Origin: Bacillota bacterium
GTDB taxonomy: Bacteria > Bacillota > Clostridia > Lachnospirales > Lachnospiraceae
NCBI GenBank assembly: GCA_023423335.1
Contig: JAFAFU010000067.1
Span: forward strand, 124,001-188,000
Direction: 5' to 3'
Length of the DNA: 64,000 nucleotides
Shown here piece after piece: positions 30,301 to 38,874 of the stretch. Below the pieces are notes generated by a model that made no database searches, was not told the origin of the DNA, and saw only the letters and a list, made by a program, of their open reading frames with translations. Position 1 is the stretch's first letter. Every line of letters begins with the position of its first letter. The position numbers and the translations under genes were made by a program.

Positions 30301-31459
30301 AAGACAGATCCAAACCCTGCCGCCCGAACGTTATGCGGCTTTGCTGGCCAACCGGATACGTATCTTGGCACAGCCCGCTGATCAGTTGGAGAAATGTCTC
30401 TGTACCTTTGCCGGTCAGGCATACCCCGCCGCCCTTTGGGAAACCGTCCTGCTCCCTGCCCGGGTCGGAAATTACCGGCCGGAGCTCATCGATAATTTAC
30501 TATCCCAGGGCAATCTGTTCTGGCAGATTACTCCGGAGGATGAGCTTATATTCCGGCACTATGACAAAATCGACTGGGATTATGACCTGGCACCGATCTT
30601 GGATACCTTAGAGGCAAATGAGAAGCTTATCTATGATGCATTAATAAAGAGGGGAGCCAGCTTCATGCAGAGACTTTCCCCTCTGCTAAGCGGCATTTCG
30701 CCATATGATATATTACTGAATCTGGCAGAAAAAGGCCTGGTCTGTGCCGACAGCTTTGCCCCGGTTCGACAGTGGCTGAGCCGGGATAAGCTGAATAAAG
30801 GCTCCCTGCGGGAACGGGTAAGCACCCGTGCTAAAGCAATGACAAACGGCCGCTGGGAGGTTACACGCCCTCTTATTCCTCAGACAATAGAAGAGCAGCT
30901 GGAACGGATCTTCGATCGTGTTATTATACTGAGTCGTGAAACTTCCCAGGGCTTTGGCCTGCCTTGGGGCAGTATGCTTGAAACCCTGCGTGTCTGGGAA
31001 TATACCGGACGAGTTCGCCGGGGATATTTCATCGAGGGTATGTCCGGAATTCAGTTCATCCGGGATAAGGATTTTACCGGAACAATGTACTCCTTAGAGC
31101 AGCCGATTACCGATATTATCTGGCTTTCAGCGATTGATCCGGCTCAGCAGTGGGGTAAAAGCCTTCCTCATAAACCGGACCGGGCTTTCCTTAATATCCC
31201 CGGAAATACAATCGCTCTGCGTGCCGGTGCTCCGATTGCCTTATTTGAACGGCAGGGAAAGGTTTTGCGTGTGTTCGAAGAAGAATGTATTACGGAGGCT
31301 ATCCGGATATTTGCTGAAGATTACAGGAAAAAGCGCGTCTATTCATCCCAGAACCGCATAACTGTGAAGCAATACCCGAAAGAAGCAGCAGAAGCCATGG
31401 CAAAGGCCGGTTTTATTCGTGAAATGCAGGATTATGTACTATATAGGAGCAGCAATTAG
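27315..31459 (+). pseudogene. lhr: Lhr-type DEAD/DEAH helicase with a single-base frameshift
   Basis: Two overlapping frames (27315-28283 and 28253-31459) together encode a large Lhr helicase of about 1380 residues. The first part holds Walker A (APTGTGKTLSAF), the DELH motif (ILDELHALIDSKRGAH) and motif III (SATI). The second continues with motif V/VI ([36 protein letters not shown]), then the winged helix and DEAD_assoc regions. At about 28247-28252 the frame shifts: CGTTTGAAGTGG would read through as Leu-Glu-Val-Glu-Asp if one G were added. It is either a real loss-of-function deletion or a sequencing error; the rest of the gene shows no decay. Confidence 0.9.
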
Positions 31460-31480
31460 CTGCTCCTTTTTGCGTTTTTG
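31445..31480 (+). terminator. Rho-independent terminator of lhr
   Basis: AGGAGCAGC (31445-31453) and GCTGCTCCT (31459-31467) with a 5-nt loop, followed by TTTTTGCGTTTTT. The stem overlaps the end of the coding region. Confidence 0.92.
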
Positions 31481-31843
31481 TAATTTAACATGGCTCTCAA
31501 TGACCGGAAAGACGGTTCAAAGTGTTCCGGAATACTCAGTCAAGGATTTTTCAGATTATTCGGATGACAGTATGCTTAATTTTTGCTCTCAATTTAGTAT
31601 TGATATATAAAGTATTGATTTAAGCAATCACATCATGTATAATTTAACCAGAAATTATCGAATTTTATTACACCGACAATAGAAAAGAAGGAGTGTAACT
31701 ATACAGAACCCTCCGGGAATCACGTAGTGGATTCGGGAGTTTTTGTGCCAATTATGAATGTATTTATATCCATTTTGTGTACATAGGTGTCGTCAGATGA
31801 CCGGCTGCTGTAAAGGTGCTGAACAGTTACGAAAGAGTTATAT
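31481..31843 (+). other. Intergenic region with terminator-like hairpin at 31711-31745
   Basis: I see no gene here. An imperfect stem (CTCCGGGAATC with GATTCGGGAG) at 31711-31739 is followed by T5. It lies about 100 nt upstream of the lipoprotein gene and could be an attenuator or the end of a vanished gene. Confidence 0.5.
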
Positions 31844-32965
31844 ATGAATTTAAAACATATATTAGTATTTATTATATTGGCATGTTTAGTTGTATGTACA
31901 GCATGTAGTAAAAAAACAGCAATTGAGACAAATAAAACGGAGCAATCTATTGAAGAAAATGGTGCAGCAGCAGAAGGCGCACCGGAAGAAAACTCAGAAG
32001 CAACGAATGAAGATTTAGAGGAGAAAGAAGTTATAGGTGAAGCGTTAAACTTGACGGGAAAAGAATTAGAAAGCCGGAACTCCATGGAAGCCTACGAGAA
32101 ATTTATGAAAAATGAAGCGAAGGTATCCTTTGACCGTTTTATTCCAAAAAACTATATGGAGGAAACTTTATACAAAAAGGGAAGTGAATATACACTTTCG
32201 GAAGTACTTGACAAAGTTACAGCGTATTATTTTGAAAACTCTACCAATAAGAAAATTAAATATATAGATTATAACTATATCGATTGTGGTAGGGATGGAG
32301 TAAACGAATTGGTTCTTCGCTTAAATGGTATGGACATTTATGAGAGGGATGATGAAAGTACTCTTGTTTATATCGTAAAATATATGGATGGGAAACTATC
32401 TCTTTGTTATTGTTACGAGACTTGGGCCAGAAGCGAGTCCACAATGAATGAATATGGATATTATCAGTCCGGTGGTAGCGGTGGGGCTAGCAATTATATC
32501 ATGGAATATAGTCTAATTGATAAAGATGGTAACTGGCAGTTCATTGTATCGATTGAAAGTGAACTCGATATCAATCAGCTGGCTTGGTTAGACGATCTGG
32601 GACAAATCCCCAAAGTGGCGGAAACAAAGGGAATATCAGGCGGAATTGAGTTAGAAACCATATGTTTTGATAATAATAAAAATGCGGCTAATTCAGATGA
32701 GGTTAGCAATAAAGAGTGTTTCTATACATTTTATATTTATGACGATAATATGGAGCCAATCGAGGATGCGAACCTTTATAAGAACAGCATATATAAAGAA
32801 ATCTTCGATGAGGCATTGGTACCATTTATTACGCCGGATGAGCTTTCAACTATGATTTTGGAAAAAGAGGAAAAGGTGGGAGCCACAGCCGAAATCAAAG
32901 AAGGAACAGAAATCACATGGGAAGCTCTTGGTGGAAACATGTTTTCTGATTATGTGGGAAGATAG
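31844..32965 (+). CDS. Lipoprotein of unknown function
   Basis: A 373-residue exported protein with a signal sequence ending in VVCTAC-SKK, where Cys21 is the probable lipidated residue. An acidic, low-complexity linker (about residues 25-65) separates it from a globular part. A segment typical of Firmicute lipoproteins appears (IDYNYIDCGRDGVNELVLRL, resembling calcium-loop-like D-x-D-G repeats), but I cannot assign a family with confidence. Confidence 0.75.
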   Translation: MNLKHILVFIILACLVVCTACSKKTAIETNKTEQSIEENGAAAEGAPEENSEATNEDLEEKEVIGEALNLTGKELESRNSMEAYEKFMKNEAKVSFDRFIPKNYMEETLYKKGSEYTLSEVLDKVTAYYFENSTNKKIKYIDYNYIDCGRDGVNELVLRLNGMDIYERDDESTLVYIVKYMDGKLSLCYCYETWARSESTMNEYGYYQSGGSGGASNYIMEYSLIDKDGNWQFIVSIESELDINQLAWLDDLGQIPKVAETKGISGGIELETICFDNNKNAANSDEVSNKECFYTFYIYDDNMEPIEDANLYKNSIYKEIFDEALVPFITPDELSTMILEKEEKVGATAEIKEGTEITWEALGGNMFSDYVGR

Positions 32966-32988
32966 TATATTGGATCGGCTATAATTAA

Positions 32989-33345
32989 TTAAACAGAATT
33001 AAGGATGACATAGCGGATGAATGTGGTTTTATAACAACATTGAATGGTACTATAATAGGTTTTATATGTTGGGATCCAAGAAAAATGCCTGAATACATAG
33101 AAATTGGTCATAACTGTATTGCAACGAAACATAAAGGAAATAAGTACGGAAAAATCCAGTTACAAGAAGCGGTTAATCGAATAACTAAAAAGAAAGTTAA
33201 AAGGATTATAGTTACAACTGATGAACAGTTATTGCCTGCACAAAAAAATTATGAGAGCGTTGGTTTTAAATTTGTAAAAAAGCGTGAAAATGAAGTGAAT
33301 CCAGAATATGCTGGAAAATTAATAGATTATGAAATGATATTGTAA
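32989..33345 (+). pseudogene. 5'-truncated GNAT acetyltransferase
   Basis: The frame is open from just after a stop at 32986-32988 and reads like the middle and C-terminus of a GNAT protein (GFICWDPRKMPEYIEIGHNCIATKHKGNKYGKIQLQ, acetyl-CoA loop about KGNKYGK). No ATG and no Shine-Dalgarno occur upstream; the first usable codon is TTG 33040. The N-terminal third of a normal GNAT domain is missing. Very AT-rich, like the fmt gene that follows. Confidence 0.7.
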
Positions 33346-33453
33346 AGAGAAAAATTCCATTTTTAGAGTTAATTTGCTTCACTATCGTTACAAAATGCGA
33401 AATGGAGATTATTTATATTTTGAGAAGAATTGTATAAATGATGAGGTGAAATA

Positions 33454-34395
33454 ATGAAAGATTTGAAAGTAATATTTATGGGTACACCTGACTTTAGTGT
33501 AAATATACTTAATAGCTTAATTTGTAATACAAATGTAATAGCAGTAGTAACTAAACCAGATAAATTGGTTGGTAGAAAACAAGTACTGACAGAATCAGCT
33601 GTAAAAAAGGTGGCACTTGAAAACAATATAAAAGTAATACAACCAACTAAAATAAGAAATGAATATCAAAGTATAATAGATTTAAATCCTGATATGATTA
33701 TAACTTGTGCATATGGTCAATTTCTCCCAAAAGAGATATTAGATTATCCTAATTATGGTTGTATAAATGTTCATGCATCACTTCTTCCAAAATTAAGGGG
33801 AGGAGCACCTATTCATAGAGCTATTATTGATGGATATACCACTACAGGTATAACCATAATGTATATGGGGCTAAAAATGGATAATGGTGATTTAATAAGC
33901 CAAAAAAGCATTGAAATCAAAAAAACTGATAATGTAGGTACGTTGCATGATAAATTAAGCTTATTAGGTGCAGAATTATTAATAGAAACGTTACCAAGTA
34001 TTGTAAATGGACAAGCAAATAGAATTGTCCAAAATGAAGAAGAAGTAACATTTGGTTATAATATATCAAGAGAAGATGAACATGTAGATTTCAATAAAAC
34101 AAAAATAGAAGTTTTTAACCAAATAAGAGGACTTAATCCATGGCCAGTATCTTATGGAATTTTAGATGATGAAGAAATTAAAATATACGAAGCTATTATA
34201 GGTGAAGATATTTATAAAGAAAAATCAAATGGAGAAATAGTAAAATTATACAAGGATGGAATAGGAATTAAAGTATCTGATGGGGAAATTATTTTAAAAA
34301 CAATAAAACCTTCAGGTAAGAAAAAAATGAGTGTGAAAGATTATTTTAATGGTTTTAATGAAAAAAACAATCTAATTGGTAAGATGTTCAGGTGA
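33454..34395 (+). CDS. fmt: Methionyl-tRNA formyltransferase, AT-rich variant
   Basis: A 313-residue Fmt: N-terminal formyltransferase domain (VIFMGTPDFS, CAYGQFLPKEIL, NVHASLLPKLRGGAPIHRAI with the catalytic region) and a C-terminal OB-like domain (IRGLNPWPVSYG, LKTIKPSGKKKM). It transfers formyl from 10-formyl-THF to initiator Met-tRNA. It is not in the usual def-fmt-sun operon, and base composition is far more AT-rich than the chromosomal neighbours. A second acquired copy, or one used on a special substrate, is plausible. Confidence 0.9.
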   Translation: MKDLKVIFMGTPDFSVNILNSLICNTNVIAVVTKPDKLVGRKQVLTESAVKKVALENNIKVIQPTKIRNEYQSIIDLNPDMIITCAYGQFLPKEILDYPNYGCINVHASLLPKLRGGAPIHRAIIDGYTTTGITIMYMGLKMDNGDLISQKSIEIKKTDNVGTLHDKLSLLGAELLIETLPSIVNGQANRIVQNEEEVTFGYNISREDEHVDFNKTKIEVFNQIRGLNPWPVSYGILDDEEIKIYEAIIGEDIYKEKSNGEIVKLYKDGIGIKVSDGEIILKTIKPSGKKKMSVKDYFNGFNEKNNLIGKMFR

Positions 34396-34742
34396 TTTAT
34401 GGATAGTCCCTTATATTTAACAATGTATATTATAAGCATAATACGAAGGTATGTTACTTCACTTTATTTATAAATTGCGTCTCAATTGTTCCAAATATGT
34501 CCCCATAATTTATGTAATGAATGTGAAGGAATCAAAACTATTCGTCTTTTAGATAATTTTATGTCCGTTTTATTGTTTAGAGGAGTACGGTTCATAGCGG
34601 AAATAACCCGTTTAGAAAGAATTATGTCCTTGATTTAGAAACATATGTGTCCCTCGACAGTAGGGTTTTCTTAAATATATTTCACGTAGAGGTGTCTCAA
34701 CAACTATTCGCAAAACCTATGTTATCATGAATAAATAATTTC
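34396..34742. other. AT-rich intergenic region left of the phi1 prophage
   Basis: No gene is visible. The right part contains the att-like core at 34703-34723. The rest is AT-rich with no strong hairpin or promoter that I can support. Confidence 0.5.
34703..34723 (+). repeat. att-like core, left end of phi1 (site A)
   Basis: A 21-nt core beginning ACTATTCGCAAAAC and ending CCTATGTT is repeated exactly and in direct orientation at 42561-42581. Sequences outside differ on both sides, as expected for attL and attR of an integrated element. Confidence 0.75.
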
Positions 34743-35087
34743 CTAAAAAAGAGTGTTTCTTTTCGGTCTACCTCTTTTTTGCGACTTGCGTTTATATTCA
34801 TCATCTGCGCATATAAATACATTTTTTATTTCTTCCTGCTCCTGCCTTTTCTTTAAACGCAAATCATTTTCATACATATATTGCTCATGCCTTAATTGCC
34901 TTTCACCCTCAACTTGTATAATTTTTTCATCAAGCTCAGATATCAATTCCTCATACCTTGTACGGTCAATAAATTCAAAACAGTAGCATTTCACAATTTC
35001 ATCCCGAATTTCCTTTTCCGTAATATTTGCAATCATGTTTCCCAGCTTACCCATGCAATCATATATGTATTTTTCCCAATTCCTCAA
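34743..35087 (-). CDS. Hypothetical coiled-coil protein, phi1 left module
   Basis: Up to 114 residues from TTG 35087 (a GGAG about 11 nt upstream); an internal ATG at 35054 is an alternative start. Highly charged, helical, with a coiled coil in the second half and a very basic tail (KRKSQKRGRPKRN) that could touch nucleic acid. No family recognised. Last gene of a four-gene minus-strand group at the left end of phi1. Confidence 0.55.
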   Translation of the reverse strand: MRNWEKYIYDCMGKLGNMIANITEKEIRDEIVKCYCFEFIDRTRYEELISELDEKIIQVEGERQLRHEQYMYENDLRLKKRQEQEEIKNVFICADDEYKRKSQKRGRPKRNTLF

Positions 35088-35114
35088 GACATCAACTCCA
35101 AATCTTAATTCTAT

Positions 35115-35321
35115 CTATTTTATCGGTTTTACTTCATATGCCCATTCTTTGTGATTCGGATGAAACCATAAACCCAATTCTTTATCAAATGTATATCCTC
35201 TTAGCATATAATGTAAATCAATGCCTTTTACTATTCCATAATTTCCGATTTCTCCATCTTCATGAATACTAAATACTTCTGCCTTTTCTGGAATATCCTC
35301 ATAATTAGGATGTCTTTTCAT
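35115..35321 (-). CDS. Small hypothetical protein, phi1 left module
   Basis: A 68-residue protein starting at ATG 35321 after ATGGAGGAATTAAG. It contains HEDGEIGNYGIVKGIDLHYMLRG and ends EWAYEVKPIK. It has no membrane segment or signal. Function unknown; it lies in the phi1 accessory group. Confidence 0.6.
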   Translation of the reverse strand: MKRHPNYEDIPEKAEVFSIHEDGEIGNYGIVKGIDLHYMLRGYTFDKELGLWFHPNHKEWAYEVKPIK

Positions 35322-35434
35322 TCTTAATTCCTCCATAATCAGCACCAATTGTTAATTTTATCAATAGGAGAGAGCGGGAACTGCATCTTATAGGCTATCA
35401 CAGTTTTTATTTGCCAAACCCATGCTCCTCATTC

Positions 35435-35623
35435 TTATCTGTTAAAATCTTCCCTGTTATAAACCTTTTTGATATTTCCTTTAACATAAATCAGCGTTGC
35501 TGCTTTTTTCCACCTTTCAAACAAATCTATTATTAATTGCTTTTCAGGCGAATCCGTAAAACATACACTGTTTTCTCTTTTTATTTCATTAATAAATATT
35601 TCCCCGCTAGGCAATCTCAACAT
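35435..35623 (-). CDS. Small hypothetical protein, phi1 left module
   Basis: A 62-residue soluble protein starting at ATG 35623 after ATGGAGGGAGAAAT (MLRLPSGEIFINEI). Function unknown. The strong ribosome site and clean spacing to 35658 support it as a real gene. Confidence 0.6.
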   Translation of the reverse strand: MLRLPSGEIFINEIKRENSVCFTDSPEKQLIIDLFERWKKAATLIYVKGNIKKVYNREDFNR

Positions 35624-35657
35624 ATTTCTCCCTCCATCTATACACACCGAATTGATA

Positions 35658-35888
35658 TCATATTATGTCCAAATAACTAGCCAATACATGAATACAATTC
35701 CAATACTCTTCATCATCCCCAGCTTCTTCCATTACACTAAACAAATGTAATTGATCATCATTTGCTTTTTCTTCCAAATCAAACATCCTTTGATATACTT
35801 TTTCCTTTAAATCTAAATCATAAAACTTACCTGTTTTTTTCAGTATCTCCATATCCTTTAAAAATGACTTTGTAAATTCTATTGTCAT
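35658..35888 (-). CDS. Small helical protein, phi1 left module
   Basis: A 76-residue protein starting at ATG 35888 after AAGGAGAGAGGTT. Mostly helical and charged (TKSFLKDMEILKKTGKFYDLDLKEKVYQRMFDLEEKA). It is the first gene of the left group and faces the operator region at 36083-36168, so this region may drive both directions. Confidence 0.6.
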   Translation of the reverse strand: MTIEFTKSFLKDMEILKKTGKFYDLDLKEKVYQRMFDLEEKANDDQLHLFSVMEEAGDDEEYWNCIHVLASYLDII

Positions 35889-36082
35889 AACCTCTCTCCT
35901 TATCTCCTTGACTTTACCCACCGCAAAGCTTATAATAGATTCATCTTTTTGTTACCTCCGGCACATCTGCCCGGATTGCCGGATATATGTAAAACCTATA
36001 TTTAATTGTCAATGTATCAAAGCATCCAACGTGTTTTGGATGTTACGGGAGCGATACCAATCTGACCTCCCTACTCGACAAC

Positions 36083-36168
36083 CTATAGATATCTATAGAT
36101 ATCTATAGATATCTATCACCTAATATAAGTATACCCCAATCACTTATAGATATCAATAGATATCTATA
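36083..36168. promoter_or_regulatory. Tandem palindromic operators (ATCTATAGAT units) in phi1
   Basis: The 10-nt unit ATCTATAGAT is repeated in tandem at 36083-36116 (about three copies), and a related block with ATAGATATC occurs at 36145-36168. Both blocks precede the ribbon-helix-helix gene at 36203. The arrangement resembles operators of Arc/MetJ-type repressors, which bind tandem short palindromes. Confidence 0.7.
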
Positions 36169-36202
36169 GCAATCATTTGCTTATAATAAGGAGTATTTTA
36201 TC

Positions 36203-36442
36203 ATGGGAAATTATAATAATAAAACTTATCCATTAAGAATTAACAATGAATTAAGACTTAAAATCGAATACATAGCAAATCTCGAAGATAGAAAACTTAG
36301 TCAACAATACGAACGGATAATTAAAGCATACATAGAACAATACGAGATTACTAACGGAAAATTAATAGTAGAAGAGGACGGAAGAGTATACCCTGCCGAT
36401 CACAAATCTAAAGTCCCACAATCCAATTCAAGAACTGGATAA
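36203..36442 (+). CDS. Ribbon-helix-helix DNA-binding protein of phi1
   Basis: A 79-residue Arc-like protein: a beta strand TYPLRINNELRLKIEYIA followed by two helices (DRKLSQQYERIIKAYIEQYE). ATG 36203 follows AAGGAGTATTTTATC. It probably represses its own promoter and the divergent group through the tandem palindromes just upstream. Confidence 0.75.
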   Translation: MGNYNNKTYPLRINNELRLKIEYIANLEDRKLSQQYERIIKAYIEQYEITNGKLIVEEDGRVYPADHKSKVPQSNSRTG

Positions 36443-36465
36443 ACAAAAGAAAGGAATAATAATTT

Positions 36466-36774
36466 ATGACTGTTGTTACAGATGAAAATGGAAAACCCAT
36501 TTATACAGAAGAATATGGTTGGGGATGGGACTACTCGAAGGAAGACCTTTCTCCCGAAATATTAAAAAATATTTCATCTACAATCAACCCAATACATGCA
36601 GTATACATAACCTTATTTTCACTTTTCATTTGCACAATAGTATTACTTATCAAAAATAAATTCTTCAACAAAGAAAAACCAACATATAACAAAATAATCA
36701 CTGAACCTAAACGGATTATCGAACCTATACCAGACTATACATATTCTTACGAAAATAGAAGAGAAGAGGACTAA
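36466..36774 (+). CDS. Short protein resembling the C-terminal tail of the pIII-like proteins
   Basis: A 102-residue protein with no signal peptide. Its first 40 residues (TDENGKPIYTEEYGWGWDYSKEDLSPEILKN) match the segment just before the membrane anchor in both pIII-like proteins (phi1 TDDDGTIIDSEEYGQGYDYS, phi2 TEDDGTIIPSEEYGMGQD). One membrane helix follows (about residues 45-64), then a basic cytoplasmic tail. It lies 23 nt after the RHH gene on the strand opposite to the structural genes. It is either a remnant of a third phage or a dedicated small interference or immunity protein. Confidence 0.7.
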   Translation: MTVVTDENGKPIYTEEYGWGWDYSKEDLSPEILKNISSTINPIHAVYITLFSLFICTIVLLIKNKFFNKEKPTYNKIITEPKRIIEPIPDYTYSYENRREED

Positions 36775-36797
36775 CCCACAAGTTAGCCCTCTTTTTT
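36765..36797 (+). terminator. Terminator after the short pIII-tail gene
   Basis: AGAGGACTAAC pairs with GTTAGCCCTCT (internal mismatch), followed by T6. It closes the two-gene plus-strand unit. 36798-36972 contains no gene I can support. Confidence 0.8.
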
Positions 36798-36972
36798 GTG
36801 TAATTTGTATACTTTTTTGCCTTCAGGAAGATCTGATCCGTCCGGATGTATTGTACATTATGCATAAAAGAGAGTATATGTAAATCTGCCATTATCAACC
36901 GTTTCCGTCACAAACTTTATTTCGAAACCAGCTTTATAAATTTGATTTATACTATACGCCAAGTCATGATAA

Positions 36973-37194
36973 TCACACTTCACAAATTCCATAATCTACC
37001 CCCTGAAATGGATTTTCCATTTCAGCAGCATCTTCCCAATACTCTGGATCATCTGCTAACATTTCCCTACATCTATCTATAAACTTATCTAAATCAATAT
37101 CACTATATACCGCCCTCAACATTCTATCCCTTCGCATTTCCCCCTGGAGCAGGAGAGCATCATTCATGTGCTTGATTATCGTTTCCCTCTTCAT
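36973..37194 (-). CDS. Small soluble acidic protein, phi1
   Basis: A 73-residue protein from ATG 37194 after GGGAGGGAAAAAAGATTA. Helical (RETIIKHMNDALLLQGEMRRDRMLRAVY), ending in an acidic region. The longer frame to 37269 overlaps the preceding membrane-peptide gene and lacks a ribosome site. Function unknown. Last gene of the rep transcript. Confidence 0.6.
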   Translation of the reverse strand: MKRETIIKHMNDALLLQGEMRRDRMLRAVYSDIDLDKFIDRCREMLADDPEYWEDAAEMENPFQGVDYGICEV

Positions 37195-37312
37195 TAATCT
37201 TTTTTCCCTCCCTTTGTACCCATTGACCGAAAAAATAAAGCAAACCAAAAAATGTTGTCCATCCAGCACTCACTATAATACTTGCCAATATAAATATAAT
37301 AAAATTCTTCAT
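37160..37312 (-). CDS. Tiny membrane protein, phi1 rep transcript
   Basis: A 50-residue peptide (MKNFIIFILASIIVSAGW start) with one membrane segment followed by a charged tail. Its ATG overlaps the TGA of the preceding tiny gene (ATGA), indicating translational coupling. It overlaps the next gene by 35 nt in another frame. Confidence 0.55.
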   Translation of the reverse strand: MKNFIIFILASIIVSAGWTTFFGLLYFFGQWVQREGKKINEEGNDNQAHE

Positions 37313-37413
37313 TTTTTATCCCCCTTCACCCAATAACTAAATAAAAAAAGAAATCCTAAATACATTATCAAACTAACACCCAACATAACAACTAATAACT
37401 TTAAATCAGTCAT
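37309..37413 (-). CDS. Tiny membrane protein, phi1 rep transcript
   Basis: A 34-residue peptide (MTDLKLLVVMLGVSLIMYLG start) with one membrane helix and a basic end (YWVKGDKK). The ATG overlaps the end of the Cys-rich gene upstream (ATGACTGA). In size and topology it could match inovirus pVII/pIX-type proteins, but no sequence proof is visible. Confidence 0.5.
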   Translation of the reverse strand: MTDLKLLVVMLGVSLIMYLGFLFLFSYWVKGDKK

Positions 37414-37603
37414 TTTTCACCCCTCCCTTAAACAATTCACAATCTGAATTGTTCACACATACAGGACAAAAATTTATATAACAACACTTATTACCGTATT
37501 CTTCACCATCACTTATATTTTTACATAATTCATGAGTACTCAAATTACAATATTCAAGATGTTCCATCAAACATTTAAAATTATCATACAGACATTCTTT
37601 CAT
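37406..37603 (-). CDS. Cysteine-rich small protein, phi1
   Basis: A 65-residue protein with nine cysteines, including KCCYINFCPVCVNNSDC, suggesting a metal-binding fold. phi2 has a different Cys-rich protein also directly downstream of its rep gene (44113-44277), so a Cys-rich companion of Rep may be a shared feature. Function unknown. Confidence 0.6.
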   Translation of the reverse strand: MKECLYDNFKCLMEHLEYCNLSTHELCKNISDGEEYGNKCCYINFCPVCVNNSDCELFKGGVKND

Positions 37604-37619
37604 CTTTCAATCCCTCCCA

Positions 37620-37859
37620 TCATTCTTCTATATAACAATCAAACTTTTCAGCATTTTCTTTCATATCATCCTTACATATATTTTCATATTTACATCCAAT
37701 ACAATGTTCATTTTTATTTTCTGAATTTCCATCATCATGCCTATCAATAATTCCTTTAAAACTCTTCATAGTCAATACAAAAAACAACACAACATTCAAT
37801 GCAAGAAATAAAGGCCGTATCATTACAACAAATATAGCTTCAATACTTTCACGTATCAT
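37620..37859 (-). CDS. Small membrane protein with CxxC motif, phi1
   Basis: A 79-residue protein from ATG 37859 after AGGAGGGATGAAGCT. It has one membrane helix (FVVMIRPLFLALNVVLFFVL) and a cytoplasmic part with CIGCKYENIC, a possible metal site. Lies directly downstream of rep. Confidence 0.55.
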   Translation of the reverse strand: MIRESIEAIFVVMIRPLFLALNVVLFFVLTMKSFKGIIDRHDDGNSENKNEHCIGCKYENICKDDMKENAEKFDCYIEE

Positions 37860-37901
37860 AGCTTCATCCCTCCTAATATAGTCTTCAGGAGATTTCACTT
37901 T

Positions 37902-38837
37902 TCATGTATTATTCACACTTTGTGTATTTTCACCTGAAGGTATTACCTCCTGATACTCATAGTACCTTATAAATTGCTCCCTACCGGAGCTATCAACGTA
38001 TTCCTTTTCTTGTGCAAAAACAAAATCGTCACGGCTTATTAGATCATTATGCAAGGCTCTTAAAACCTCTTCTTTACTTTTTCCACCCGGAATATTCTCA
38101 CTATCAAACTTATTGTAATAATATTCTACTTCCGGGCAATTACAATTTTTACTATGCCAATACCTACGCTTGCCTTTTGTCAAAGCACTCAATTCCTTTG
38201 TTACGTATTTTGCTATGTACTTACTTACACGCTCACTGTCCTTGACCTTAGTAGCAGTAGTAAAACCAAATCGATATTTACCGACATTGTATATTGGTTC
38301 ACCACCAGGTGAACGTTCCGTTTCCTTCGTGACATGTCCACTGTCTACAAATTGCATCCCATCACAATCAGCCAGTATTCCGTGAAAATGAAATCTGCCG
38401 GACTTGTGAAGCTCCGGAACAAATACATAACGCATATTCGGACAATATGTTTTACGCATATTATCAAGCCATCTGGAAAGCTTTTTCGTACACTCAGAAT
38501 AATTAAAACTATCTACCTTATTAGGATTAAATGTTAATGTAATAAACCAATCCCACTGATTACTACGGCTATAATCAAATATACTTTTCTTTGACCTAGT
38601 TTTACTTGACTTAAAGCTTTTCAAAGCCTTATACCGATAATCCCTTATTGTCTTTGTCTGCTTTATTATCTGTTCCTTGGTCCGTCCCTTTAAAGGACTA
38701 TCAAACCCGGTAACAACAGGTTTACTATAAACCTTTATTTGCTCCGTTTTACCAAATCTTTTTACGACAACATTGTAATAGTCTATCTGTCTTCCGGCAT
38801 CAACTACGGATGATTTATCAATGTTTACCCCCCCCCA
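37902..38837 (-). pseudogene. HUH-type rolling-circle replication initiator of phi1, frame broken at a poly-G start
   Basis: The Rep frame runs from 38837 to 37902. It carries WDWFITLTFNP (motif 1), FHFHGILAD (HUH motif, about 40 residues later) and VSKYIAKYVTKEL (tyrosine motif). The upstream part includes GRTKEQIIKQTKTIRDYRY, typical of Gram-positive Reps. The only plausible start, ATGATG at 38841-38836, is followed by nine Gs (38828-38836) and is out of frame: with eight Gs it would read straight into Rep. In the present state only a weak TTG at 38624 could start a shortened 240-residue form that still has the HUH motifs. Confidence 0.8.
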
Positions 38838-38874
38838 TCATAAAAAACGTTCAAGTGTAGGTATGGTCCAGTAG

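Noticed and set aside
36083..36168. Short tandem repeats that could suggest a CRISPR array
   Set aside because: The unit is only 10 nt, palindromic and without spacers; no cas gene is nearby. Operators fit better.
36846..37082. Plus-strand ORF of 78 codons
   Set aside because: No ribosome site, and it overlaps a better supported minus-strand gene.
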